A stretch of DNA of 15,114 nucleotides from Bordetella parapertussis (GTDB taxonomy: Bacteria > Pseudomonadota > Gammaproteobacteria > Burkholderiales > Burkholderiaceae_C): positions 1 to 15,114 of the forward strand of contig CAMCTC010000109.1 of assembly GCA_945878355.1 (NCBI GenBank), written 5' to 3'. Numbering within the stretch: position 1 is the first letter of the stretch; the number at the start of each line of letters is the position of its first letter. This document shows positions 1 through 7,222 of this stretch, one piece after another. The notes under the pieces were generated by a model that saw nothing but the letters and a program-made list of their open reading frames with translations, was not told the DNA's origin and searched no databases. The position numbers were made by a program, and so were the translations under genes.

Positions 1-2
1 CC

Positions 3-386
3 GCAGGCCAAGTGGTGCTCAAGCTCAAAACCCCCTGGCGAGACGGCACCACGCACTTGGTGATGAGCCCGCTGGAGTTCATGCAGCGGCTGGCAGCGTT
101 GGTGCCACGCCCGCGACTGCACTTGATCCGCTTCCATGGTGTGCTGGCACCCAACGCCAAGCTGCGCGCGCAGGTGGTGCCGCAAGAGGCTGAGGCGCCC
201 GCGCAGGCCGCGCCACCCGCCGAGTGCGAGTCGAACTGCGCGCACCACCGACCGGTTCGCCTGAGCTGGGCCAAGTTGCTCAAGCGCGTGTTCGAGATCG
301 ACATGGAGCACTGCCCGAACTGCGGCGGCGAGCGCAAGATCATCGCGGCCATCCTGTGGGGTGAGCCCGGACGACACCGGTCCTGA
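3..386 (+). pseudogene. IS91-family transposase, C-terminal fragment (copy 1)
   Basis: The reading frame is open at the window edge, so the visible part is the C-terminal region of the transposase. It contains the IS91/IS801-type stretch LEFMQRLAALVPRPRLHLIR, then HGVLAPNAKLR, and the zinc-finger-like tail HCPNCGG followed by KIIAAIL. The relaxase HUH and tyrosine motifs would lie upstream and are absent. In family members the tail normally runs on into PVIEKILTHLGL; here that stretch is present at 430-465 but in another frame, because a palindromic insertion (about 357-428) separates the two and brings a stop at 384-386. The protein is therefore truncated. Confidence 0.85.
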
Positions 387-428
387 GGACCGTTGACGCC
401 TGGCGAACGCCAGGGCCTCCGTGCCCTG
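357..428. repeat. Two-hairpin palindromic insertion A in IS91 copy 1 (decayed)
   Basis: About 72 bp that split the C-terminal coding sequence of the IS91 transposase between KIIAAIL and PVIEKIL. The first hairpin is eroded: only CGGTCCT-g-AGGACCG (378-392) still pairs, while the equivalent at 13246-13272 is a perfect 13-bp inverted repeat. The second hairpin, GCCAGGGC/GCCCTGGC, is retained with one change in the loop. It begins with the TGAGCCCGGAC seen in related elements. Boundaries are inferred from the interrupted protein homology. Confidence 0.55.
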
Positions 429-517
429 GCAGCCGGTGATCGAGAAGATCCTCACGCACTTGGGGTTGCAGGCCCGGGCGCCGCCCCGCGCGCCTACCCG
501 CGGCCAAGCGCTGCAAG

Positions 518-597
518 CCGAGCCCGGACACAAACAGTCCGGTGGACTGTTTGTGCCTGGCGAGGGGTCGGGCCACTGGCCCGACGCGCCCTGCAAG
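518..597. repeat. Two-hairpin palindromic insertion B in IS91 copy 1
   Basis: An 80-bp block present in IS91 copy 1 and missing from copy 2, which reads straight through at about 13390. It carries inverted repeat CACAAACAGTCC (529-540) / GGACTGTTTGTG (544-555) with a 3-nt loop, then a second perfect hairpin GTCGGGCCA (567-575) / TGGCCCGAC (577-585). The heptamer CTGCAAG occurs on both sides (511-517 and 591-597), which looks like a target duplication. It shares AGCCCGGACACAAAC, GTTTGTGC.TGGCGA and the terminal GCGCCCTG with element A, so the two belong to one family. No coding capacity; presumably moved in trans, if mobile. Confidence 0.6.
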
Positions 598-873
598 GGG
601 CCTGACGCTGCCCAACCGTGACCGTTCAGTCGACCTGGCGACCGGGGTTGCTGGAGTCGGCTGCGTCCGAGAGTTTGCGGGACCAATGGAAGCGGCCAAG
701 TGACAAGCGATAACCCCAAGACGGCGCCCGAGAACGACGGTTTGGGGCGGCGCTGCCAAAGCTCAGCAGTTCTCAGCCACCTTCAAATACCGATTCACAC
801 GCGTCGAGGGCCGTCGAGGGCCGTGTTCGGGGCGCCATGGGGAAGGAAAAGGGTGTTTGAAAAACCTATCCTC

Positions 874-1329
<456 letters not shown>

Positions 1330-1402
1330 GTCCGCGGCGGGCGTGCCGGCCGTGGCCGCGACAGGCCGCGTCCGTGGCGAACACCTGAGTAGAGAGTGTT
1401 GA

Positions 1403-1420
1403 TAAGATTATATAATTTAA
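1403..1420 (+). promoter_or_regulatory. Candidate promoter / operator upstream of carbonic anhydrase
   Basis: An AT-rich island in otherwise GC-rich DNA. It contains a consensus -10 hexamer TATAAT (1411-1416) inside a perfect 10-bp palindrome ATTATATAAT (1407-1416), with some further symmetric matches outside it. No good -35 hexamer lies 16-18 bp upstream; TTGATA at 1399-1404 is too close. The palindrome could be an operator for a Fur-family or other dimeric regulator, but the match to known boxes is weak. Confidence 0.4.
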
Positions 1421-1441
1421 CCAGTAAAAGTGAATTCCATC

Positions 1442-2164
1442 ATGTGCCCTCTCTGCACCACCCACGCGTCTTCCCGCCGCGGCTTCCTGACCCTGGCCGC
1501 TGCCGGCGTGGCCACCGGCCTGCTGGCCGCACCCGGCGCCGCCTGGGCCGCCAGTGCCGGCGCGCCCACCAGCCTGAGCGCCGATCAGGCCCTGGCCAGG
1601 CTCGTGGCCGGCAACGACAAGTACCTCCGGTCGCCGGATGTCTGCGCCAGCCAACTGATCCGGCAGCGCGGCGAGGTGGCCAAGCACCAGGCGCCCTGGG
1701 CCACCATCCTGTCCTGCGCCGACAGCCGCGTGCCGCCGGAGCTGCTGTTCGGCGGTGCCGGTGTGGGCGAGCTGTTCGTCGCCCGCAACGCGGGCAACAT
1801 GGCCGACACCGCCACCATGGGCAGCATCGAGTACGGGTCGGCCGTGCTGGGCGTGCCCCTGATCGTGGTGCTCGGCCATGAGCGTTGTGGCGCGGTGGCC
1901 GCTGCGGTCGACATGGCCGAGAAGCAGGCCAAGTTCCCCGGCTCGATCGGCGCCATGGTCAGCGCCATCGTGCCCGCGGTACAGGCCGTCAAGGGCAAAC
2001 CTGGCGATCCGGTGGACAACGCCGTGCGGGAGAGCGCCAGCCGCACCGCCCGGTACATCGCGACCAGCAGCCCCCTGATCGCCGACCTGGTCAAGCAGGG
2101 CAAGGTCAAGGTGGTGGCGGCCCGCTACGACCTGGACGACGGCAAGGTCGAGTTTTTCGCCTGA
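1442..2164 (+). CDS. Beta-class carbonic anhydrase with Tat signal peptide
   Basis: Zinc enzyme interconverting CO2 and bicarbonate. With the start at 1442 the protein has 240 residues. Zinc and catalytic residues of beta carbonic anhydrases are visible: Cys92-x-Asp94-x-Arg96 in SCADSRVPPE, then His146-x-x-Cys149 in GHERCGAV. The N-terminus has SRRGFLTLAA followed by an Ala/Gly/Leu-rich stretch and AAWA, a twin-arginine export signal with likely cleavage near residue 37, so the enzyme should be folded with zinc in the cytoplasm and act in the periplasm. An in-frame GTG at 1430 is an alternative start; neither has a good Shine-Dalgarno. The gene stands alone, convergent with the response regulator 30 bp downstream. 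A link to the zinc block is suggestive only. Confidence 0.9.
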   Translation: MCPLCTTHASSRRGFLTLAAAGVATGLLAAPGAAWAASAGAPTSLSADQALARLVAGNDKYLRSPDVCASQLIRQRGEVAKHQAPWATILSCADSRVPPELLFGGAGVGELFVARNAGNMADTATMGSIEYGSAVLGVPLIVVLGHERCGAVAAAVDMAEKQAKFPGSIGAMVSAIVPAVQAVKGKPGDPVDNAVRESASRTARYIATSSPLIADLVKQGKVKVVAARYDLDDGKVEFFA

Positions 2165-2194
2165 ACGCCAGGGGCCGGTGCGCGGCGCGGCCGT

Positions 2195-2929
2195 TCAGCG
2201 CCGCGGGCCGGCGCGGGGCGCCGGTCGGCGGCAGGCCAGCGCAAACGTCAGCTGGTAACCGCGCCCGCGCAGCGCGCGGATGTCCAGGCCAGTGGATTCG
2301 TCGACCCGCAGCTTGGTCCGCAACCGGCTGATCAGCACCTCGAGCCGGCTGCAGCCGACCTTGTCCTCGAGCCCGTCGTAGCCCAGCAGGGCCATCAGGG
2401 GCTCATGGTCCAGCACCTGGCCGGCGATCGCCAGCGCCCGCAGCAGGCTCGCCTCGCCGGCGGTCAGCCATATCAGGTGGCCGTGGCTGGACACCAGCGC
2501 CAGCCGGGTGCCTTCCAGCGACCAGCGGGCCTGCTCGTCCGGGCTCTTGCGGTAGCGCTGGTACAGGTTGCGGATCACCGCCAGCATCTCGGCCGGCCGC
2601 GTCGGCTTGGTCAGGTAGACGTCGGCACCGGCCTCGTAGCCCTCGGTGCGGTCGGCGCCCCGGCCGCGCCCGGTCAGCATCACGATGCGGATCTCGGGGA
2701 ACGCCCCCCGCACCCGGCGACAGATGCTGATGCCGTCCTCGAACGGCAGGTTCAGGTCCAGCACCAGCACATGGGGCTGGTCGTGCTGCAGGTAGTCGCT
2801 CAAGGCCAGGCCGTCGGGCAGGTCCTGCACCGCAAAGCCCTCGGCGCCGAGAAAGCGGACCAGCTCGTCGCGCAGCGCCTCGTGGTCCTCGACGACGGCG
2901 ATCTTGATCGGTGCATCGGCGTGGGTCAT
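2195..2929 (-). CDS. OmpR-family response regulator (orphaned)
   Basis: Two-component transcription regulator of 244 residues. The receiver domain (about 8-125) has acidic Glu14-Asp15, phospho-acceptor Asp58 in LVLDLNLP, Thr86 in MLTGR and Lys108 in LTKP. A winged-helix DNA-binding domain follows (about 137-230), ending in the OmpR-like LISRLRTKL and RALRGRGYQL; the tail is Arg/Pro-rich. The start ATG at 2929 overlaps the stop of an upstream frame (ATGA), which encodes what appears to be the last 11 residues of a histidine kinase. The rest of that kinase has been replaced by an IS21 remnant, so the regulator has probably lost both its sensor and its normal promoter. Its target is unknown; the carbonic anhydrase faces it tail to tail. 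Confidence 0.85.
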   Translation of the reverse strand: MTHADAPIKIAVVEDHEALRDELVRFLGAEGFAVQDLPDGLALSDYLQHDQPHVLVLDLNLPFEDGISICRRVRGAFPEIRIVMLTGRGRGADRTEGYEAGADVYLTKPTRPAEMLAVIRNLYQRYRKSPDEQARWSLEGTRLALVSSHGHLIWLTAGEASLLRALAIAGQVLDHEPLMALLGYDGLEDKVGCSRLEVLISRLRTKLRVDESTGLDIRALRGRGYQLTFALACRRPAPRAGPRR

Positions 2930-2961
2930 GCGCCGTCGCCCAGCTGCAGCGAGAAGACGTC
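2926..2961 (-). pseudogene. Probable histidine kinase C-terminal remnant
   Basis: Eleven codons (DVFSLQLGDGA) plus a TGA that overlaps the response-regulator ATG by the classic ATGA arrangement. The F-x-L-x-L pattern fits the last beta strand of a HATPase_c domain. The frame begins exactly where IstA similarity ends on the other side (2961), so this is read as the tail of a kinase gene cut by an IS21 insertion/deletion. It is a short stretch, so the identity rests mainly on context. Confidence 0.5.
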
Positions 2962-3251
2962 AGCGTCACGCCCTTGCGACGCAGTTCCACGTGCACGCGA
3001 GCGAAGTCGGCCTCGACCACGCGGGTCTCAATCTCGCTGCGCCCGAGTAGCCGGCGCTCGAGCGCGGACTCGTCGAGCTCGGCCGTTGTCTGCCAGTCCA
3101 GCCCGGCGGCGCCGGCCAGGCTGAGGTACTTGGCGACCACGCCCTTGGAAAGCCCCAAGTTGCGCGCGATGGCCTCGTGCGAGAGCCCGCCGCTGTACTT
3201 GAGTCGGAGGATGTCCTTGATCATGCGTATGTCCATTCGTGATTGGGGCAT
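2961..3251 (-). pseudogene. istA: IS21-family transposase IstA, N-terminal fragment
   Basis: The first 97 residues match the IstA N-terminus: a helix-turn-helix with ILRLKYSGGLSHEAIARNLG and LSKGVVAKYLSLAGAAGL, then VHVELRRKGVTL. In intact IstA this continues with a Trp-Glu-Glu-Tyr segment and the DDE catalytic domain; here similarity ends at Leu97 and the frame runs into kinase/regulator DNA on the wrong phase. The fragment cannot transpose. It lies directly inside the repeat-bearing end of the same element (3350-3454). The long open frame down to 2403 is a shadow of the response regulator. Confidence 0.8.
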
Positions 3252-3349
3252 TGGTTCTCCGGCAAAAAAGCCGTGAGACTAGACCCCAGCAGTGGTTCAT
3301 ACGCAACACCAGCGCCGACCTGTTGACAGATCGAAGGCCGCCTTCAGGC

Positions 3350-3454
3350 GGTCATCAAAACTCCGTCGGTCACGTCACCGAAACGGTCGGTCACGTTCCC
3401 GAATTCGGCGGTCACGATGCCGAAACGGACGGTCACGATGATCCGAAATACGCA
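3350..3454 (-). repeat. IS21-family terminal region with 21-bp-spaced repeats
   Basis: Four GGTCACG heptamers start at 3368, 3389, 3410 and 3431, an exact 21-bp period, each followed by a CCGAA-like half (core GGTCACGNNNCCGAA). A degenerate fifth unit, GGTCATC, starts at 3350. IS21-family ends carry multiple such transposase-binding repeats. Read on the minus strand the tip would be TGCGTATTTCGG, starting at 3454, with istA following inward. The tip position is inferred from the last repeat. Confidence 0.7.
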
Positions 3455-3485
3455 TCTGACGGCGCTTGGTTGGTGGTCGAAAACC

Positions 3486-3986
3486 TCAGGCGGCACCTGA
3501 GAAGCTGGCCAAGGGAACGATCAACTGCTTCGGCTGTCCTCCATACATCTCGAAGCCATGGTGCCGGTAGAACGCAACAGCCGAATCGTCCTTGGCATCG
3601 ACGACCAACGCAAAGACCGCGACCTCGGAGCGCAGCGCGCGCAGGGCCGCGTCCGCGAGAAGCGCGCCGCCGAGCTTGCGCCCCTGAAAGGACAGGTCGA
3701 TCGCCAGGCGCCCAACCCTGCCGACCGGGACCGATAGATACCTTGGTAGTCGCTTCGACAAGCTCTCGGGCAACTCGGTCAACGGCACGCTGGCTGCGGC
3801 CAGGGTGTAGTAGCCTGCGATGACGTTCGTCTCATGCTGGACTGCGACATAGCACGCACTGGCACGACGGCGCGCATCCTGCGTGACCTGCGTTTTGATG
3901 TACCCATCCAGCGCTGCTACGCCGCATGAAAATCGGGTTCGCTCGTGCTGCGCCCCCAGGACCTCAAGTCGAAAACCTCCGGTCAC
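3486..3986 (-). CDS. GNAT-family toxin (TacT-like acetyltransferase)
   Basis: Toxin half of a DUF1778/GNAT type II toxin-antitoxin module; family members acetylate the amino acid on charged tRNA and stop translation. The 166-residue protein is full length for the family. Visible elements are an N-terminal F-x-C-G-V-x-x-L-D-x-Y segment, GYYTLAAASV, the cofactor-binding loop QGRKLGGALL (101-110, Q/R-G-x-x-x-G-G) after VGRLAID, and catalytic-region AFYRHHGFE with Tyr140. The start is GTG at 3986, overlapping the antitoxin stop by GTGA, so translation is coupled. All motifs are intact, unlike the decayed relative at 874-1329. Confidence 0.9.
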   Translation of the reverse strand: MTGGFRLEVLGAQHERTRFSCGVAALDGYIKTQVTQDARRRASACYVAVQHETNVIAGYYTLAAASVPLTELPESLSKRLPRYLSVPVGRVGRLAIDLSFQGRKLGGALLADAALRALRSEVAVFALVVDAKDDSAVAFYRHHGFEMYGGQPKQLIVPLASFSGAA

Positions 3987-4276
3987 TTCGATTCACGAAC
4001 GAGCCGCTTGTGCGCCTGAAGGGCTCGCTTCATCGCTGGCGCCAGCGGCGGCGGGTTCAACAAGGCCTCGGCGAAGCGCTGCTGATCGTCGACCGACAGG
4101 CGGATGATCTGCGCTTCTTCGATCGTCCGGTGAGCGTCTTTCAGAGCGGCAGCGACCAGAAAGTCACTGAGGCTGCGACCCTGGATTTCGGCGGCGCGGC
4201 GAACAACGGCCAGTGCATCCGGCGCAATGCGCGCTTCGACGCGTGCGGTTCGACTGGAGTCGGTGATGGGCAACAT
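3983..4276 (-). CDS. DUF1778 antitoxin (TacA-like, ribbon-helix-helix)
   Basis: Antitoxin partner of the GNAT toxin, 97 residues. The N-terminal half (RTARVEARIAPDALAVVRRA, then SLSDFLVAAAL) is the ribbon-helix-helix fold that dimerises and binds the operator; the C-terminal part (about 60-97, LSVDDQQRFAEALLNPPP) should wrap and neutralise the toxin. The start at 4276 is chosen because GGAG (4288-4285) lies 8 nt upstream; a longer frame to 4372 would read through the promoter and operator. The gene comes first in the operon, overlaps the toxin by 4 bp, and is probably autorepressed through the palindromes just upstream. Confidence 0.9.
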   Translation of the reverse strand: MLPITDSSRTARVEARIAPDALAVVRRAAEIQGRSLSDFLVAAALKDAHRTIEEAQIIRLSVDDQQRFAEALLNPPPLAPAMKRALQAHKRLVRESK

Positions 4277-4280
4277 GGCG

Positions 4281-4327
4281 ATTTCTCCTTCGGGAGAAAT
4301 GTACGTTGGATCACCGTACATTGTCAA
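4281..4327 (-). promoter_or_regulatory. Toxin-antitoxin promoter with two stacked palindromes
   Basis: Reading the minus strand: a perfect -35 TTGACA (4327-4322), an 18-bp spacer and a -10-like TACATT (4303-4298). An 8-bp perfect inverted repeat, AATGTACG (4298-4305) / CGTACATT (4315-4322) with a 9-bp gap, fills the spacer, the expected place for an autorepressor operator. A second perfect palindrome, ATTTCTCC-ttcg-GGAGAAAT (4281-4300), overlaps it by 3 bp; its inner arm contains the Shine-Dalgarno GGAG. Regulation by the DUF1778 protein is inferred from the family. Confidence 0.7.
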
Positions 4328-4374
4328 TGAAGACGACAAACTTTTTGCAATGAGTCGGCGTATCCCAGCCACCC

Positions 4375-4602
4375 AGAGTCGGCATATTCTGGCCGTTTGA
4401 CGGGGCGCCGAAGTGCGTTTCGAAGCACTCAGTTGAAGGCTCGACCCATTGCGTCCGGTTCGAGCATGAAAGCTTGCGCCGCCGTGCTGCCGTGTTCGAC
4501 CTCGAGGCGGCCGCGGGCCTGCTTTCGGATGTGGCGCGTGGTGACGGTACTTTTGTAGGCATCCTAAAAATCTCTATCGTAAGTAGTTGATCTATAAAAA
4601 TA
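4375..4602. other. Gene-free spacer with unrecognised open frame
   Basis: No recognised gene. On the plus strand one frame stays open from about 4360 to a stop near 4590, with a coding-like stretch (FDLEAAAGLLSDVARGDGTF) but no convincing start or family. It may be the tail of a lost gene. From about 4566 the composition turns AT-rich up to the tRNA-like segment, as is common at island ends. Confidence 0.3.
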
Positions 4603-4625
4603 TTTGAATCCCTCCGTCTCCTCCA
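4603..4625 (+). tRNA. tRNA 3'-end remnant, candidate att site
   Basis: The 23 nt fit the 3' end of a tRNA exactly: a 7-nt T-loop (TTTGAAT), 5-nt T-stem strand (CCCTC), 7-nt acceptor strand (CGTCTCC), a discriminator base T and CCA. The preceding bases (aaata) cannot pair as the other T-stem strand, so only this end is present. CGTCTCC would pair with GGAGACG, an acceptor typical of serine tRNAs, though those usually have discriminator G. A terminator follows at once. The simplest reading is the distal attachment-site copy left when an element integrated into a tRNA gene located to the left of this window. Confidence 0.5.
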
Positions 4626-4630
4626 GATAC

Positions 4631-4661
4631 AGCCCCCGACATCCCATCGGGGGCTTTTTTT
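4631..4661 (+). terminator. Rho-independent terminator after tRNA-like 3' end
   Basis: A 9-bp perfect GC-rich stem AGCCCCCGA (4631-4639) / TCGGGGGCT (4647-4655) with a 7-nt loop, followed by a run of T to 4661. It lies 5 nt after the tRNA-like CCA, so it is probably the original terminator of that tRNA gene. It has no intact gene to serve in this window. Confidence 0.85.
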
Positions 4662-4794
4662 CGAACAAAAACCCTCGTGAAATCAGTCACTTAGAGTCAA
4701 TTCTTCCGCGGCGAGTCGCACAAGACCGCACCGGAAAGGGCTGATGTACACGGTGAATGTGTTGGTATCGTTGTAGGTAGCCATTTGCCTGAGG

Positions 4795-5390
4795 GTAATC
4801 GTCTGGGCGCGGCATCTTGATGGGAGGCTGAGCGTCGGGCACCTTGACATCCATGGGAATTGCGAGGGACCTACTGCGCTGGCCGGAGCTGACCGGCACC
4901 GCGCGGCGGGCGTTGTTCACGCGCCGGCGAGAAGGGCGCTGGCGATGCGCTCGGGGGATGGCGAGCCCAGCCAGGCGCAGCACGGCAGCGCAGCGCCTGG
5001 GTGGCGAGCCGGTTGTCAGCCCGCGGTTGCAGGCCTCCAGAGATGCGGGAGCAACTCGTCGAGTTTGCTGTTGAGCTGAGTCGGCAAACGCGTGAGCACG
5101 TCCTTGAGGTAGACCCACGGTTCGATTTTGTTGAGCCTGGCCGACTGCAACAGACTCATGATCATCGCAGCGCGCTCGCCAGCGAGCTCGCTGCCCACCA
5201 AGAGCCAAATTTTCGACCGACACCCCAGGGGCGCATTTGGTTTTCGATGTGGTTGTTGTCGATCGGCACGTCGCCGTCCAACAAGAAGCGGGTCAGTGCG
5301 GCCCATCGTTTCAGGCTGTAATCGATCGCCCCGGCGATGCCGCTGCCGTCGGGTACGCGGGGCCGCTCCAGCGTGAGCCCTTGCCGATGC
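4795..5390 (-). mobile_element. IS66-family element, 3' end (copy 1, decayed)
   Basis: The 3' end of an IS66-like element, in direct repeat with 13968-14553. The tip is set at GTAATCGTCTGG (4795) because IS66 ends begin with GTAA and copy 2 begins GTAAGCGTCTAGG at the same relative place. About 220 bp of untranslated DNA lies between the tip and the tnpC stop. The inner limit near 5390 is where similarity to copy 2 stops. No IS66 left end, tnpA or tnpB is present. Confidence 0.75.
5016..5385 (-). pseudogene. tnpC: IS66 transposase TnpC, C-terminal fragment (frameshifted)
   Basis: IS66 DDE transposase tail. One frame carries VPDGSGIAGAIDYSLKRW, then FLLDGDVPIDNNHIENQMRP with the IDNN-x-x-EN signature holding the last catalytic Glu. 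After RPWGVGR a 1-nt deletion (near 5215) moves the rest (RAAMIMSLLQSARLNK, YLKDVLTRLPTQ) to the next frame. Compared with copy 2 there is also a 12-bp in-frame duplication giving four extra residues (SELAGERAAM instead of SERAAM). The N-terminal two thirds are missing. Confidence 0.8.
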
Positions 5391-5549
5391 TTTAGTTGAT
5401 CTTTCAAGCAAAACTTGGGTGGCGTCGCTGCCGGTGGCGGAGGTAGGCCTCATGCTGGCCGAACGACAGCTCCAGTTCCCCGTGACCAGCGGTATTCGAC
5501 CCAAAGCCGCCCCAGGAAACTGCGAAGAGCAGTCAGTCATTGAAATCAC

Positions 5550-6530
<981 letters not shown>

Positions 6531-6620
6531 GGCGAACTCCTTCAAAGTGGCTGCAAGGCCTGCGCAAACCCTTGCCGCACCCGTTCACTGATGCCGTCGG
6601 GGCATGCTTAGTCTTGTCCG

Positions 6621-6642
6621 TAATGGTATTGCATTATCATTA
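6621..6642. promoter_or_regulatory. Candidate Zur box between the divergent GTPase and zur genes
   Basis: A 22-bp near-palindrome in which 18 of 22 positions are self-complementary: TAATG at the left, CATTA at the right, centre GC at 6631/6632. It is an AT-rich island in GC-rich DNA. Fur-family zinc repressors bind AT-rich dyads of this size, and it lies in the only promoter region shared by the GTPase and the zinc operon. Nearby TTGTCC (6614-6619) and TATCAT (6635-6640) could be plus-strand promoter hexamers, with a short spacer. Zur binding is inferred. Confidence 0.65.
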
Positions 6643-6747
6643 TGGATGGCAGATGTCATCGGGTCTGTGTACCGAGCACCTTTGCTCCGCGGCACGCCAA
6701 CCACGCCTGGCCAAGTTCCCGCCCTTTACTTCCGGTACCCTTGATGC

Positions 6748-7194
6748 ATGGAACGCAACACCCGTCAACGCAGCGCTATCCGCGAGGCCATCGCCCAGGC
6801 CGACCGGCCCTTGCTGCCCCAGGAAGTGTTGGACGCCGCGCAGCAGGCGGTCCCGGGCCTGGGTTTGGCCACCGTGTACCGCAATCTCAAGGGGCTGGTG
6901 GAAGAAGGCGAACTGCAGGCCGTGAATCTGCCTGGCGAGAACGCGCGCTTCGAATTGGCAGGGCATCAACACCACCACCACTTCCAGTGCAGGCAGTGCC
7001 AGCGCGTGTTCGACGTGCATGCCTGCCCAGGCGATCTGTCGCGACTGGCGCCGCAAGGCTTCACCGTGGAGGACCACGACCTCACGCTGTATGGGCGCTG
7101 CAAGGAATGCGCGCCTGCGGCGAAACGGGCGCGGTCAGCATCACGCGTTGCACAGGGCTCTGCATCCGCAGCGGGGCACCGACATCGGGGCTAA
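6748..7194 (+). CDS. zur: Zur-type Fur-family zinc uptake repressor
   Basis: Zinc-sensing repressor of 148 residues. The N-terminal winged helix includes the recognition helix LATVYRNLKGL (40-50). The hinge/dimer domain has the metal-site cluster HQHHHHF (73-79), then Cys81-x-x-Cys84 and Cys118-x-x-Cys121 for the structural zinc. Context (ZnuABC-type operon downstream, COG0523 GTPase divergent) makes zinc rather than iron the ligand. The C-terminus after residue 122 is an extra basic tail of about 26 residues (AKRARSASR...) not usual for the family. No strong Shine-Dalgarno precedes the ATG. It is the first gene of the operon and is probably autoregulated through 6621-6642. Confidence 0.9.
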   Translation: MERNTRQRSAIREAIAQADRPLLPQEVLDAAQQAVPGLGLATVYRNLKGLVEEGELQAVNLPGENARFELAGHQHHHHFQCRQCQRVFDVHACPGDLSRLAPQGFTVEDHDLTLYGRCKECAPAAKRARSASRVAQGSASAAGHRHRG

Positions 7195-7222
7195 GCGCGC
7201 GACCTGATTCCGGGGGGGCGGC

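Larger units (their letters stand above)
1..873 (+). mobile_element. IS91-family element, 3' part (copy 1)
   Basis: The 3' portion of an IS91-like (Y2 rolling-circle) insertion sequence; its 5' part lies outside the window. It aligns base for base with 12875-13667, apart from point changes and an 80-bp extra insertion in this copy at about 518-597. Both copies lose similarity at the same place, just after the sequence CCTATCCTC, so 873 is taken as the 3' (ori) end of the element. Beyond 873 the DNA is a GNAT pseudogene; beyond 13667 it is a DUF4400 gene, as expected for independent insertions of one element. A 10-bp tandem repeat (cgtcgagggc twice) lies about 50 bp before the end. The exact end is inferred from the two-copy comparison, not from a known terminus. 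Confidence 0.8.

Noticed and set aside
2403..3251. A 282-residue fusion of IstA head and another protein
   Set aside because: Everything after residue 97 is an out-of-frame shadow of the response-regulator gene.
3350..3454. CRISPR array from regularly spaced repeats
   Set aside because: Period of 21 bp with 7-bp conserved cores and similar spacers; adjacent istA explains it as an IS21 end.
4683..4784. Minus-strand small open frame of 33 residues (MATYNDTNTFTVYISPF...)
   Set aside because: No ribosome site, no recognised family, and located between a terminator and an IS66 tip; not enough to call a gene.
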